NCBI RefSeq assembly: GCF_018885265.1
Contig: NZ_CP076538.1
Coordinates: 2,640,001-2,704,000, forward strand
Direction: 5' to 3'
Source: Amycolatopsis aidingensis
GTDB taxonomy: Bacteria; Actinomycetota; Actinomycetes; Mycobacteriales; Pseudonocardiaceae
DNA length: 64,000 bases
This document shows, piece by piece, positions 8,561-17,491 of the stretch; within the stretch, counting starts at the first letter, position 1; every line of letters starts with the position of its first letter. The notes beneath the pieces were generated by a model. The model was not told the DNA's origin and made no database searches. It saw only the letters and a list, made by a program, of their open reading frames with translations. Position numbers and translations under genes: made by a program.

Positions 8561-8833
8561 GTGAACATCGTCGAGACGATCTTGGTCTTCGCGCTGATCC
8601 CGCTGGCCATCTACGGCGCGTGTGCCCTGGCCACGATGCGGTCGAGGTTCGCGGGCAAGCCGCGGTACCGGCCGGGACAACCGTGGGAGTACCCGCCGTT
8701 GTGGTGGAGCGCCAACCCGGAGGGCGTCGGGGACGTGCGGGTCCACACCGTCTCCGCAGAGGGTGAGCCCGTCGAGCCCGCCGAGCGGCCCGCCCGGTCG
8801 ACGGTACGAGGAGGTGCCCGTGGGAACTGGTGA
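8561..8833 (+). CDS. ctaJ: Small membrane protein, probable cytochrome aa3 oxidase subunit CtaJ
   Basis: A 90-residue protein with one N-terminal transmembrane helix (TILVFALIPLAIYGACALA, about residues 5-24) and a polar tail containing KPRYRPGQPWEYPPLWW, a segment I associate with the actinobacterial aa3-type oxidase accessory subunit CtaJ. The neighbour (DUF5130 gene, then pepN) matches the location of the mycobacterial gene. GTG 8561 is the only sensible start; there is no clear ribosome site, and a leaderless transcript is possible. It overlaps the next gene by 14 bp. The subunit assignment is family recognition plus synteny. Confidence 0.65.
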   Translation: MNIVETILVFALIPLAIYGACALATMRSRFAGKPRYRPGQPWEYPPLWWSANPEGVGDVRVHTVSAEGEPVEPAERPARSTVRGGARGNW

Positions 8834-9314
8834 ACTGGTCCGGGAGGACCACGCCTCGCTGCCGGAAGGTGTCGAGATCGACAACGGCGCCGCGGTGACC
8901 GCGAGCGGCCGGGTCTCGGTCGCCAAGATGTACGAGCCCGCGGCACCGGCCGGTCCGTTCAACATGGTCCAGTTGGCCCGGCTGGACGAGGCGCTGACGC
9001 TTTCCACCCGCGAGACGGGGTTGGACTTCAGTGTCTACATCGGTGAGCTCGGTGCGGACAGCAGGGCGCGTGCGGAGCAGTTGCACGCCTCCATCGGCGA
9101 GCAGGCCACACGCGCCGTGCTGATCGCCGTGTCCCCTGGCGAGCGGGTGGTCGAGGTGTGCACCGGGGAGGAGGCCTTCCACCGCCTGCCCGACCGTGGC
9201 GCCAAGCTCGCCGTGATGAGCATGGTCGCCTCCTTCAAGGAAGGTGACCTGGTCGGTGGCCTGGTCAGCGGCCTGCGCATGCTGACAGACCAGGCAGGCC
9301 CCGCCCCCAGCTGA
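8820..9314 (+). CDS. DUF5130 (TPM-like) domain protein
   Basis: A 164-residue soluble protein. The central part (LARLDEALTLSTRETGLDFSVYIGEL ... ARAVLIAVSPGERVVEVCTG) resembles DUF5130, a TPM-like domain of actinobacteria; Rv2468c is the positional equivalent. GTG 8820 has GAGGAGG (8808-8814) 5 nt upstream. It is coupled to ctaJ by overlap, which makes a shared role around the respiratory membrane plausible but unproven. It is convergent with pepN across a strong hairpin. Confidence 0.75.
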   Translation: MGTGELVREDHASLPEGVEIDNGAAVTASGRVSVAKMYEPAAPAGPFNMVQLARLDEALTLSTRETGLDFSVYIGELGADSRARAEQLHASIGEQATRAVLIAVSPGERVVEVCTGEEAFHRLPDRGAKLAVMSMVASFKEGDLVGGLVSGLRMLTDQAGPAPS

Positions 9315-9383
9315 CTGCTGTGAGTGCCCCGTTCCCTGCCCGTTTGGGTGGTGGGAGACGGGCGGGCGGGGCACTCACAGCAG
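9315..9383. terminator. Long perfect hairpin between convergent genes (repeat element copy A)
   Basis: A perfect 17-bp inverted repeat, CTGCTGTGAGTGCCCCG at 9315-9331 and its complement at 9367-9383, with a 35-nt loop. It fills the gap between the DUF5130 stop and the pepN stop and probably terminates both. The loop contains GGGTGGTGGGAGACGGGCGG, which recurs in reverse orientation near 48.2 kb, so this is also one copy of a dispersed intergenic element. Confidence 0.75.
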
Positions 9384-9388
9384 AGAGG

Positions 9389-11962
9389 TCAGGACTGGTC
9401 GAACTCGCGGGCGGCCAGTGCACGCACGACCCCGGCCCTGCCCTCGGACACCAGCCTGCGCAGCGAGCTCGCGTGCTCGCCTGCCAGCCAGGCATCCGCG
9501 GCGTCCACCGTGGACTGCTCCACCGCCCAGGACGGGAACAGGCCCACCACGGTGGGCTGGGCCCGCTCGCTGGACCGGCGCTTCCACACCTCGTCGATCA
9601 CCGCGAAGTACTGCTCAACGTACTCGCGCAGCAGCGCCTTCTGGCCGGGATGCGAGAAGCCCATGATCAGCGCATCGCTGACCGCGTTCGGCAGCTCGTC
9701 GTCGTAGACCGCGCGACGCCAGGCCTCGGCCTTGGCCTGCGGGGTCGGCCGTAGCGCCCGGGACCGTTCCGCGTGCCTGCGCCCGGCCGCGGTGTCGTCT
9801 CGTTGCTGCTCGGCGTCGATCTCGGCCGCCCCCGCCTTGCCGTGTGCCACCAGTGCGTGCAACAGCCGCCAGCGCAGGTCGGTGTCCACGGTGAGCCCCG
9901 CCAGCGATGCCGAACCGTCCAGCCAGCCCGCCAGGGTCGCCAGCAGGTTGTCGTCCAGCACCGAACTGGTCAGCGAGTTGACGAAGGCCAGCTGGTGGTC
10001 CGAGCCGGGTTCGGCGGCCCGCGCCAGCTCCAGCAGCTTGCCGGTGAAGGTGGGCCAGCCGTGCCCGACCGCCCAGTCCTGGTCGGCGTAGGAGCTCAAC
10101 GCGGTCTGTGCCTGCAGCAACAGCCGCTGCACCACGCCGACCTCGGACTCTCCGCCGATCCCGCGCAGCACCAGGGTGACGAAGTCACGCGCCTTCAGCT
10201 CGGCTTCCCTGGTCATCTCCCAGGCCGCCGACCAGCACAAGGTGCGGGGGAGTGGCTCGGCGATATCGGCGATCCGGTCGATCAGCGTGACCAGCGAGCC
10301 CTCGTCCAGACGCATCGTGCAGTAGGTCAGGTCGTCGTCGTTGACCAGGACCAGCTTGCCCGCGTGCACCCCGACCAGATCGGGCACCTCGGTGGACTCG
10401 CCGTCCACGTCCAGCTCGACGCGGTGGGTGCGCACCAGCTTCCCCGCGTCCGCCCCGGTGCCCTCGTCGTAGACGCCGATCGCGGCGCGGTGCGTGCGCA
10501 GCTCACCGGCTCCGGGCTTGGCTCCGCCCTGCAGCACCGTGAACGAGCTGAACCGGCCCTGCTCGTCCAGCGTGAAGCGGGGGCGCAGGGAGTTCAGCCC
10601 GGTCGTCTCCAGCCATTGCGCGCTCCACCAGGACAGGTCCCGCCCCGACGCCTCCTCCAGCGCCGTCAGCAGGTCGGACAGCGTGGCGTTGCCCCAGGCG
10701 TGCCGCTCGAAATAGACCCGCAGCCCGGCCAGGAAGTTGTCCAGCCCGACATAGGCGACCAGCTGCTTGAGCACCGAGGCACCCTTGGCGTAGGTGATGC
10801 CGTCGAAGTTCACCTCGACCGCCTGCAGGTCGACGATGTCGGCCGCGATCGGGTGCGTGGAAGGCAGCTGGTCCTGCCGGTAGGCCCAGGACTTCTCGAT
10901 GTTGGCGAAACTGGTCCAGGCGTGCTTGTACTCGGTGGCCTCGGCCTGCGCCAGCACGCTGGCGAAGGTGGCGAAGGACTCGTTCAGCCAGAGGTCGTCC
11001 CACCAGCGCATGGTCACCAGGTCGCCGAACCACATGTGTGCCATCTCGTGCAGCAGGGTCTCCGCCCTGCGCTCGTAGGCGTACCGGGTCACCCGGCTGC
11101 GGAACACGTAGTCCTCGAGGAAGGTCACCGCCCCGGCGTTCTCCATGGCGCCCGCGTTGAACTCCGGCACGAAGAGCTGGTCGTACTTGGAGAACGGGTA
11201 TGGCGTGCCGAAGTTGCGGTGGTAGAAGCCGAAACCCTGCTTGGTCTCGGTGAACAACCGCTCGGCGTCCATGTACTCGGCCAGCGACTCGCGGCAGTAG
11301 ATGCCGAGCGGGATGGTGCCGTGCTCGTCGGAGTACTCGTCGCGCCACTCGTGGTAGGGCCCGGCAACCAACGCGACCAGGTAGGTGGATATGCGCTCGG
11401 ACACCGCGAATACGGTGCGCACGGCACCCGCCTCGGTGGTCTCGGTGGACTCGACCAGCGCGTTGGACACGACCTTCCAGTCCTTCGGCGCGACCACGGT
11501 CAGCCGGTAGGTCGCCTTCAGGTCGGGCTGGTCGAAGCAGGCGAACATGCGCTTGGCGTCGGCGGTCTCGAACTGGGTGTAGAGATACACCCCGCCGTCG
11601 ACCGGATCGACGAACCGGTGCAGGCCCTCACCGGTGTTCATGTACCGGCAGTCGGCGCGGACCACGAGCTCGTTCTGGCCGGCGAGCCCGGGCAGCGCGA
11701 TCCCGTCGTCCTCGATGTAGGCGGAAACGTCCAGCTCGGTGCCGTTCAGGGTGGCCGAACGGACGCTCGCGGCGACGATGTCGACCCAGGATGCCTCGCC
11801 CGGCCGCACGCTGCTGAACCGGACGGTGCTGACGGAGTCGAAGGTCGTCGCGCCGGGACCGCCGTTACCGTCGGTCAGGTCGAGCTCGACCTCGTAGGAC
11901 TCCACATGCAGGAGTTCGGCACGCTGTTTGGCTTGGTCGCGGGTCAGGTTTGGAGCGGGCAC
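9389..11962 (-). CDS. pepN: Aminopeptidase N, M1 family zinc metallopeptidase
   Basis: About 857 residues, full family length. The exopeptidase motif GAMEN lies near residue 270. The zinc site HEMAH with the downstream NES glutamate (WLNESFA) lies near 304-327. An ERAP1-like C-terminal domain follows. It removes N-terminal residues from peptides in the cytosol and likely finishes degradation of ClpP products. GTG 11962 (VPAPNLTRD) has AGAGG 5 nt upstream and matches the mycobacterial N-terminus; GTG 11968 is the alternative. It is divergent from the DsbA-like gene, as in Rv2467/Rv2466c. Confidence 0.95.
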   Translation of the reverse strand: MPAPNLTRDQAKQRAELLHVESYEVELDLTDGNGGPGATTFDSVSTVRFSSVRPGEASWVDIVAASVRSATLNGTELDVSAYIEDDGIALPGLAGQNELVVRADCRYMNTGEGLHRFVDPVDGGVYLYTQFETADAKRMFACFDQPDLKATYRLTVVAPKDWKVVSNALVESTETTEAGAVRTVFAVSERISTYLVALVAGPYHEWRDEYSDEHGTIPLGIYCRESLAEYMDAERLFTETKQGFGFYHRNFGTPYPFSKYDQLFVPEFNAGAMENAGAVTFLEDYVFRSRVTRYAYERRAETLLHEMAHMWFGDLVTMRWWDDLWLNESFATFASVLAQAEATEYKHAWTSFANIEKSWAYRQDQLPSTHPIAADIVDLQAVEVNFDGITYAKGASVLKQLVAYVGLDNFLAGLRVYFERHAWGNATLSDLLTALEEASGRDLSWWSAQWLETTGLNSLRPRFTLDEQGRFSSFTVLQGGAKPGAGELRTHRAAIGVYDEGTGADAGKLVRTHRVELDVDGESTEVPDLVGVHAGKLVLVNDDDLTYCTMRLDEGSLVTLIDRIADIAEPLPRTLCWSAAWEMTREAELKARDFVTLVLRGIGGESEVGVVQRLLLQAQTALSSYADQDWAVGHGWPTFTGKLLELARAAEPGSDHQLAFVNSLTSSVLDDNLLATLAGWLDGSASLAGLTVDTDLRWRLLHALVAHGKAGAAEIDAEQQRDDTAAGRRHAERSRALRPTPQAKAEAWRRAVYDDELPNAVSDALIMGFSHPGQKALLREYVEQYFAVIDEVWKRRSSERAQPTVVGLFPSWAVEQSTVDAADAWLAGEHASSLRRLVSEGRAGVVRALAAREFDQS

Positions 11963-12176
11963 GGGCACCTCTGGTCACGATCGTGTCATTGGTTGTCGTT
12001 TTCTGTTGCTCTCGCATCCAATCATGCGGGCGTGGTCGATGACGATGGGGAACAGTGCGAACGAGCATGGCAACGAGCACTGGACAAAGCAGGGAACAAG
12101 TAGCGCCATGCCACTGTTTGCGCCCGTAGCGGCGGACCGCGCCGCGGCCAACTCCACCGGTACCAGGGAGACTGTG

Positions 12177-12806
12177 ATGAGCACGACCGAACAAGCCGCT
12201 GAACGCACCAAAGTCGACTTCTACTTCGACCCGGTATGCCCCTTCGCCTGGATCGCGTCCCGGTGGATCCTGGAGGTCGAGCGGCAGCGCCCCCTGGACC
12301 TGCGTTTCCGGATCATGAGCCTGTCCGTGCTCAACGAGGGGCGCGAGGACCTGCCCGAGCAGTACAAGGAGCTGCTGGCCTCCGGCTGGGGCCCGGTGCG
12401 GGTGGCCGCCGCGCTCGCGCAGAGCAAAGGGGAGCAGGTACTGCGCGACTACTACACCGCCTTCGGCATCCGCCAGCACAACCAGGGGTGGGAGGACCGC
12501 AGGGCGATCACCGAGGCGGCGCTGGCCGAGATCGGCGCGCCTGCGGAGCTGATCGAGGCCGCCGACTCCACCGAGTACGACGAGGCCGTGCGCAAGAGCC
12601 ACCACGAGGGTATGGACCCGGTGGGTATGGATGTCGGCACGCCCACCCTGCACATCGACGGGGTCGCGTTCTTCGGCCCGGTGCTGAGCTCGATCCCGCG
12701 CGGCGAAGACGCGCTCAAGATGTTCGACGGTGCCCGGCTGCTGGCGGGCTACCCGGACTTCTTCGAGCTGAAGCGCACCAGGACCGGCGAGCTCAACTTC
12801 GACTGA
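12177..12806 (+). CDS. DsbA-like, Rv2466c-type mycothiol-dependent oxidoreductase
   Basis: A 209-residue cytosolic thioredoxin-fold protein with helical insertion. The active-site region is [17 protein letters not shown] (about residues 14-30) and the cis-Pro loop is VGTPTLHI. M. tuberculosis Rv2466c is a mycothiol-dependent reductase described with a CPWC motif; here the second Cys is Ala (CPFA), so only a monothiol mechanism with mycothiol is possible. ATG 12177 follows GGGAG. It overlaps the convergent MBL gene by 14 bp. Position next to pepN and rpiB follows the mycobacterial order. Confidence 0.85.
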   Translation: MSTTEQAAERTKVDFYFDPVCPFAWIASRWILEVERQRPLDLRFRIMSLSVLNEGREDLPEQYKELLASGWGPVRVAAALAQSKGEQVLRDYYTAFGIRQHNQGWEDRRAITEAALAEIGAPAELIEAADSTEYDEAVRKSHHEGMDPVGMDVGTPTLHIDGVAFFGPVLSSIPRGEDALKMFDGARLLAGYPDFFELKRTRTGELNFD

Positions 12807-13548
12807 CCGAGGCGAGCGCGGCCAGGGTGACCGCACGGGGGTAGGGCGAGCGGGCCACGGCCTCCTCCGTGGCGAGCCCGGCCGCGCACAATCCGGCGAG
12901 TTCGGCCAGTGGCGCACGCTGCGCGGCGACGAACTCGTGGTCCACGGGCTCCCCGTGGCCAGGGACGACGATGCGCGGTCGCAGCGCGAGGATGCCGTCC
13001 AGCGCGGCTGGCCAGCCTGCGATCGTGGTGTCCGTGCCGAAGGACTCGGTGCTGAATGACCCGCCTGGTTCGTGCTCGACCAGGTCTCCGGCGAAGACCA
13101 CGCCCGCGTCCGGCACGTGCACCACCAGGTCGTGATCGGTGTGCGCCGGGCCGAGGTGGATCAGCCGCACGATCCGGTCACCCAGGTCCAGTTCGGCGGT
13201 TTCGGACACCAGTTCCTCCGGCGGGGCTAGTCCGGCCGCGCCCGCGTCGGCGGCCAGTGCGTCCCGGCAACCGAGGTGCGCCCATACCGGGCAAGGCCGG
13301 AATGCCGGGGTGCCGAAGGCGTGGTCGAAGTGGGCGTGTGTGAGTACCACCGACCACGGCAGACCGGTGCGCTCGCGGATGGCCCCGGCCAGTTCCGCGC
13401 CCTGCGCCGCGTTCCCCCGGGTGTCGATCACCAGGCAGGCCTTCGTGCCGATGACCAGGCCGGTGCTGAGATCGAGTTCGGTGTGCCTGCGGGCCAGCAC
13501 TCCCGTGCCGAGTTCGATCCAGCGTCCCTGCGCGGTCACCCCGTTCAC
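12793..13548 (-). CDS. MBL-fold metallo-hydrolase
   Basis: A 251-residue metallo-beta-lactamase-fold hydrolase. The metal motif HAHFDH is at residues 71-76, followed by downstream His in GPAHTDHD, Asp in FAGDLVEHE and His in VPGHGEP, so a complete dinuclear site is present. Substrate is not predictable. GTG 13548 overlaps the stop of the upstream ComB-like gene by 4 bp (GTGA), showing a two-gene operon. The last 14 bp overlap the convergent DsbA-like gene. Confidence 0.85.
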   Translation of the reverse strand: MNGVTAQGRWIELGTGVLARRHTELDLSTGLVIGTKACLVIDTRGNAAQGAELAGAIRERTGLPWSVVLTHAHFDHAFGTPAFRPCPVWAHLGCRDALAADAGAAGLAPPEELVSETAELDLGDRIVRLIHLGPAHTDHDLVVHVPDAGVVFAGDLVEHEPGGSFSTESFGTDTTIAGWPAALDGILALRPRIVVPGHGEPVDHEFVAAQRAPLAELAGLCAAGLATEEAVARSPYPRAVTLAALASVSRS

Positions 13549-14324
13549 CTGGCCGCGACGTCCTGGAAGGCGCCCTTGGCCAGATAGGGCGCGACGTCGG
13601 AGGTGTTCACCGCGATCGCCAGGTCGACATCGCGGCCATGGCCCGCCTCGATCAGTTCTTTACCGGATGAGGACCCGGCCACCACCGCGCCGACGTCCGG
13701 GCCCGCGGCGCGGAACGACCGAGCCGCCATCGCGGCCTCCGGCGATGGGCGCGGCACACCGAGTGAGATGAGCGCGTCCACGATCGCGCCCGCGCCGAGG
13801 TGGTCCTCCGCGCACGGGCGCAACGGTCCGATCGCGCCCGGCTCGGCCGGGTACTCCAGCGGCCAGCGTTCCCCGGCCGGGATGACGCCGATCGGCTCGT
13901 CCCCGGCGGCCGCCCTGGCCAGCCGGGCCACCGCGCGGGCATTGCGCAGGCAGCCGGTGAGCACCTCCACCCCGGCCTCCGCCGCGGCCACGCACAGCGT
14001 CGCACCGTTCGGCGAGGCTACGGCGAGGAACGAACCGGGGGGTGTGTTCAGCGCCGCGGCGGGCCGCATCGGCATCCTTTCGGTGATCTCCGGCAGGGTC
14101 GCGCCTGCCGCCACGGCGTCCTCGGCCGCGTGCGGGTCGCCCCAGCGCATCGGCCGGACCCGGCCGCCACGCATCAGGGTGAGATCGACCACCGTGGAGA
14201 AGGACAGCACGTCCACCACGATCAGCACGGCGCACTCCGTGCCGAGCGCCGAGACTCCTTCGGCGCTCCATTCCAACCGGATCCCATGCCCGCCTTGCCC
14301 GAAGATGCTCAGATAGGGGTCCAC
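13545..14324 (-). CDS. 2-phosphosulfolactate phosphatase (ComB) family protein
   Basis: A 259-residue ComB-like fold. Recognisable parts are VLIVVDVLSFSTVVD near residues 31-45 and the phosphate-binding stretch PNGATLC followed by EVLTGCLRNARAV and VIPAGERWP. In methanogens ComB dephosphorylates 2-phosphosulfolactate for coenzyme M; actinomycetes lack that pathway, so this homologue probably acts on another phosphorylated acid. GTG 14324 (VDPYLSIFGQ) is chosen because the preceding 16 residues are low-complexity. It is translationally coupled to the MBL gene and divergent from rpiB. Confidence 0.75.
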   Translation of the reverse strand: MDPYLSIFGQGGHGIRLEWSAEGVSALGTECAVLIVVDVLSFSTVVDLTLMRGGRVRPMRWGDPHAAEDAVAAGATLPEITERMPMRPAAALNTPPGSFLAVASPNGATLCVAAAEAGVEVLTGCLRNARAVARLARAAAGDEPIGVIPAGERWPLEYPAEPGAIGPLRPCAEDHLGAGAIVDALISLGVPRPSPEAAMAARSFRAAGPDVGAVVAGSSSGKELIEAGHGRDVDLAIAVNTSDVAPYLAKGAFQDVAAR

Positions 14325-14365
14325 CCCACCAGGATGCCGGGCGGCCGCGTGCGGCCGCCCGGCGG

Positions 14366-14857
14366 ATGGCACACTTCCGTGTCGTGCGTGTCTACCTTGG
14401 ATCCGACCATGCGGGCTTCGAGCTGAAGAAACACCTGGTCACCTGGCTGTCCGAGCGCGGCTACGAGGTGACCGACGTCGGCCCGCCGCACTTCGACGCC
14501 ACCGACGACTACCCGGCGTTCTGCATCGAGACCGCGCGCCGCGTGGTCGCCGACGAGGGCAGCCTCGGGGTGGTGATCGGTGGTTCCGGCAACGGTGAGC
14601 AGATCGCCGCGAACAAGGTGCCGGGGGCGCGGGCAGGCCTCGCCTGGAGTCCGGAGATCGCGCGGCTGACCCGGGAGCACAACCACGCCCAGCTGATCGG
14701 CGTGGGCGCCCGGATGCACACCGCCGAGGAGGCCGCCGAGATCGTCGAGGCGTTCCTGGAGACGCCGGCGTCCCCGGACGAGCGGCACCGGCGGCGGGTG
14801 GAGCAGATCCTCGACTACGAGCGCTCCGGAACGCCGCCCGCGCTGCCAGAGACCTGA
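14366..14857 (+). CDS. rpiB: Ribose-5-phosphate isomerase B
   Basis: A 163-residue isomerase interconverting ribose 5-phosphate and ribulose 5-phosphate in the pentose phosphate pathway. Diagnostic parts are YLGSDHAGFELK at the N-terminus, the catalytic loop GGSGNGEQIAANKV and HNHAQLIGVGARMH. ATG 14366 is used; GTG 14384 (VRVYLGSD) would give an N-terminus closer to other RpiB proteins and cannot be excluded. The stop overlaps the nei start (TGATG), as expected for the rpiB-nei pair in actinobacteria. Confidence 0.93.
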   Translation: MAHFRVVRVYLGSDHAGFELKKHLVTWLSERGYEVTDVGPPHFDATDDYPAFCIETARRVVADEGSLGVVIGGSGNGEQIAANKVPGARAGLAWSPEIARLTREHNHAQLIGVGARMHTAEEAAEIVEAFLETPASPDERHRRRVEQILDYERSGTPPALPET

Positions 14858-15666
14858 TGCCCGAGGGGCATACCCTGCATCGGCTGGCCCGGCTGCACCA
14901 GCGGCGGTACGCGGGTGCTCCGGTCGGGGTGTCCAGCCCGCAGGGCCGCTTCGCCGCCGAGGCGTCCATTCTGGACGGCCGGGTGCTGGTCCGGGCCGAG
15001 GCTTACGGGAAGCACCTTTTCCACGACTTCGGTGCCGCCGGAACGGTGCACGTCCATCTCGGCCTGTACGGCACCTTCACCGAGTCGGCGTTGCCGGTGG
15101 CCGATCCGGTGGGGCAGGTGCGGTTGCGCCTGATCGGACGTACACATTGGACGGATCTGCGCGGGCCGAACCGGTGCGAGCTGCTGGACGAGCAGCAGGC
15201 CGACGCCATCAAGGCGAGGTTGGGGCCGGATCCGCTGCGCGGGGACTCGGAACCGGATCAGGCCTGGCTGCGGATCTCCCGTTCGCGTACGGCCATCGCC
15301 GTGCTGCTGATGGACCAGTCCGTGCTGGCCGGGGTGGGGAACGTGTACCGCGCGGAGGTGCTCTTCCGGCACGGCGTCGCGCCCATGCTGCCCGGCAGGT
15401 CGCTGGACCACACGCTGTGGCGGGACATCTGGGCGGATCTGGTGACCCTGATGCACGCCGGGGTGCGCACCGGACGGATCGACACCGTGGCCGCCGAGCA
15501 TCTGCCGGAGGCCACCGGGCGGGCGCCCCGCCAGGACCGGCACGGCGGGGAGGTCTATGTCTATCGCCGGGCGGGACAGCCCTGCCTGGTGTGCGGAACC
15601 GAGGTGGCCAACGGCGAGCTGGCCGGGCGCAACCTGTACTGGTGCCCGCGCTGCCAGCCCGCCTGA
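14857..15666 (+). CDS. nei: Fpg/Nei family DNA glycosylase/AP lyase
   Basis: A 269-residue base-excision repair glycosylase. It starts with the catalytic MPEGHT (Pro2 nucleophile, Glu3), has the H2TH region (QSVLAGVGNVYRAEVLF) and a C-terminal zinc finger CLVC...WCPRC, so all active parts are intact. Length and N-terminus match the Nei1 (Rv2464c) type, which removes oxidised pyrimidines. It is coupled to rpiB by a 1-bp overlap. Confidence 0.92.
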   Translation: MPEGHTLHRLARLHQRRYAGAPVGVSSPQGRFAAEASILDGRVLVRAEAYGKHLFHDFGAAGTVHVHLGLYGTFTESALPVADPVGQVRLRLIGRTHWTDLRGPNRCELLDEQQADAIKARLGPDPLRGDSEPDQAWLRISRSRTAIAVLLMDQSVLAGVGNVYRAEVLFRHGVAPMLPGRSLDHTLWRDIWADLVTLMHAGVRTGRIDTVAAEHLPEATGRAPRQDRHGGEVYVYRRAGQPCLVCGTEVANGELAGRNLYWCPRCQPA

Positions 15667-15676
15667 GCCGCCGTGC

Positions 15677-16444
15677 TCAGAACCCGCCCAGATCCATGCC
15701 GCCCATGTCGCCGCCCATATCCATACCGCCGGGGTCGCCGCCCATGTCCGCGGCACCGCCATCACCCATGTCCCCGGACTCCATGGCGTCCTGCTGCCCG
15801 GCGTCGTAGCCCGCCTCCCAGGCCGCGGCATCCGGAATGCCTGCCATCCCGGAGAACATCGCGCTGAACAGGAGCATCGAGCCGAGGCCCCAGGCGCCCG
15901 CCACCAGCGCAGGCTTCCACCATGGTTCGCTGTACCAGCCCTGCGGCACCGGGCGTCCGGCGACCCTGCCGCCGGGGTAGTAGTGCGGGGTGTGCTGCCC
16001 TGGTTCCGGGGACGCCTCGTAGGTGTGCCCCTCCACCTCGACCGACCGGTGCTCGGTGACCTTGCCCGCCCGCTCGCGCTCGCGGTCCTCGGGCAGTTCG
16101 GGTCCGGGGTCCATGCCCATCGCCGTCCGGGCGGCACGCACGTAGTACAGGCCCTCCAGCGCGGTCTGCCGGGCCAGCCTGGCCTGCTCGGCCGTCTGCG
16201 CCTGCTCCAGTTCAGAGCCCGCGGCGTTGTACCGCTCGGAGGCGTCGGCCATCGCCTGTTGCGAGGCGATGTCGGTGCCGGTCAGGTTCAGCACCTGGCC
16301 GCCGAGCCGCTCCACCCAGCGGCGGGCGTCCGCCTTGGCGTCGTCCAGTTGCCGTTGCCTTCTCGCCGCTTGCGTGCGCACGAAGTAAATACCGCCCCCG
16401 ATGACGAGGACGAGCAGGACGATCAGCGCTATCGCGGTACCCAT
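15677..16444 (-). CDS. DUF1542-like membrane protein with Gly/Asp/Met-rich tail
   Basis: A 255-residue protein. An N-terminal transmembrane helix (ALIVLLVLVIGGGIYFV, residues 5-21) leads into a long amphipathic, Ala/Arg/Gln-rich helical region (about 25-115) that could be a coiled coil, then a second hydrophobic segment (about 195-215), then a low-complexity acidic tail of repeated DMGG/DMGGM units to the C-terminus. The helical part resembles DUF1542 proteins of actinomycetes. Function unknown. It is divergent from the LLM gene over a 162-bp spacer. Confidence 0.7.
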   Translation of the reverse strand: MGTAIALIVLLVLVIGGGIYFVRTQAARRQRQLDDAKADARRWVERLGGQVLNLTGTDIASQQAMADASERYNAAGSELEQAQTAEQARLARQTALEGLYYVRAARTAMGMDPGPELPEDRERERAGKVTEHRSVEVEGHTYEASPEPGQHTPHYYPGGRVAGRPVPQGWYSEPWWKPALVAGAWGLGSMLLFSAMFSGMAGIPDAAAWEAGYDAGQQDAMESGDMGDGGAADMGGDPGGMDMGGDMGGMDLGGF

Positions 16445-16555
16445 GGTTCACTCCTCCTCGGAGGGCTTGCTGAACCGGACAACGCGGACTCTAGTCCAGA
16501 GGTTCCCTCGCGTGCTGCCGCGTGCGCGGTCCCGGTGCGCACTGGTCCGGAAAAC

Positions 16556-16569
16556 TAGAACATGTTACA
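16556..16569. promoter_or_regulatory. KstR-like operator
   Basis: TAGAACATGTTACA matches every fixed position of the published KstR box TNNAACNNGTTNNA. KstR is a TetR repressor of sterol catabolism in mycobacteria and rhodococci. The site is 37 bp before the LLM oxidoreductase start and 111 bp from the divergent gene, a normal operator position. Binding is inferred from the motif only. Confidence 0.55.
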
Positions 16570-16606
16570 TTTTGACCGACCCGTGCGGCACGGCAGGGAT
16601 GGTGGC

Positions 16607-17476
16607 ATGAAGTTCACGTTGTCGGTGGCGATGAGCCCGCTGGACCAACTGGCAGAACTGGCGGTCACGGCCGAGGAATGCGGATTCGCGGCGATCGCGC
16701 TCCCGGACTCGCTCTTCTACTCGGAGACGGTGACCGCCGACTACCCCTATACCCCGGATGGAAACAGGTTCTGGGACGAGGAGACACCCTGGGTCGATCC
16801 GTTGATCGCGGCCGCGTCGATGGGTGCGGTGACGAGCACGATCCGGTTCTACACCTCGGTGCTGAAGCTGGGCTCGCGCAACCCGGTGCTGCTCGCCCGC
16901 CAGGTCGGCTCGGTGGCCGCGCTCACCGGCGACCGGTTCGGGCTCGGCCTCGGCGTCGGCTGGTCGCCGGAGGAGTTCGCCTGGTGCGGGGCACCTTACG
17001 AGCACCGGGGCAAACGGGTGGACGAGGCGATCGAGGTGCTGCGGCTGATCCTCGGCGGCGGCATGGTCGAGTACCACGGCCGCTTCTTCGACTTCGGCAA
17101 GCTCCGGATGAGCCCGGCCCCGCGGGCCAGGGTGCCGTTCTACGTCGGCGGGCACACCGAGGCGGCGTTACGCCGGGCCGCGCGGGTGGGGGACGGATGG
17201 TCCTCGGCGATGATGAAGTTCGACGACCTGGACGCCACCATCCAGCGGCTGCGGCAGCTGCGCGGCGAGTTCGGCCGGGACGGGGAGCCGTTCGAGATCC
17301 AGGCCGTGTGCATCGACCGGTTCGGGGTGGACGGCTACCGGCAGCAGGCGGAGATCGGGGTCACCGACATCATCACCATGCCCTGGGTGTTCGAGGGGCT
17401 CGGCTTCGACGCGGATATCGGCAAGAAGAAGGATTCGATCAAGAAGTTCGCCGACGAGATCATCACGAGTTTCTGA
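16607..17476 (+). CDS. LLM-class F420-dependent oxidoreductase (TIGR03619-like)
   Basis: A 289-residue TIM-barrel luciferase-like protein. Visible family parts are FAAIALPDSLFY near residue 25, GDRFGLGLGVGWSPEEF near 110-126 and VPFYVGGHTEAALRRAARVGDGW near 180-202. Such enzymes use F420 (or FMN) to oxidise or reduce organic substrates. ATG 16607 follows GGGA. It is followed 15 bp later by a SnoaL/ketosteroid-isomerase-like gene and preceded by a KstR-like box; together these suggest steroid or terpenoid breakdown, which is inference. Confidence 0.85.
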   Translation: MKFTLSVAMSPLDQLAELAVTAEECGFAAIALPDSLFYSETVTADYPYTPDGNRFWDEETPWVDPLIAAASMGAVTSTIRFYTSVLKLGSRNPVLLARQVGSVAALTGDRFGLGLGVGWSPEEFAWCGAPYEHRGKRVDEAIEVLRLILGGGMVEYHGRFFDFGKLRMSPAPRARVPFYVGGHTEAALRRAARVGDGWSSAMMKFDDLDATIQRLRQLRGEFGRDGEPFEIQAVCIDRFGVDGYRQQAEIGVTDIITMPWVFEGLGFDADIGKKKDSIKKFADEIITSF

Positions 17477-17491
17477 CCTGGGAGGCAGCAG

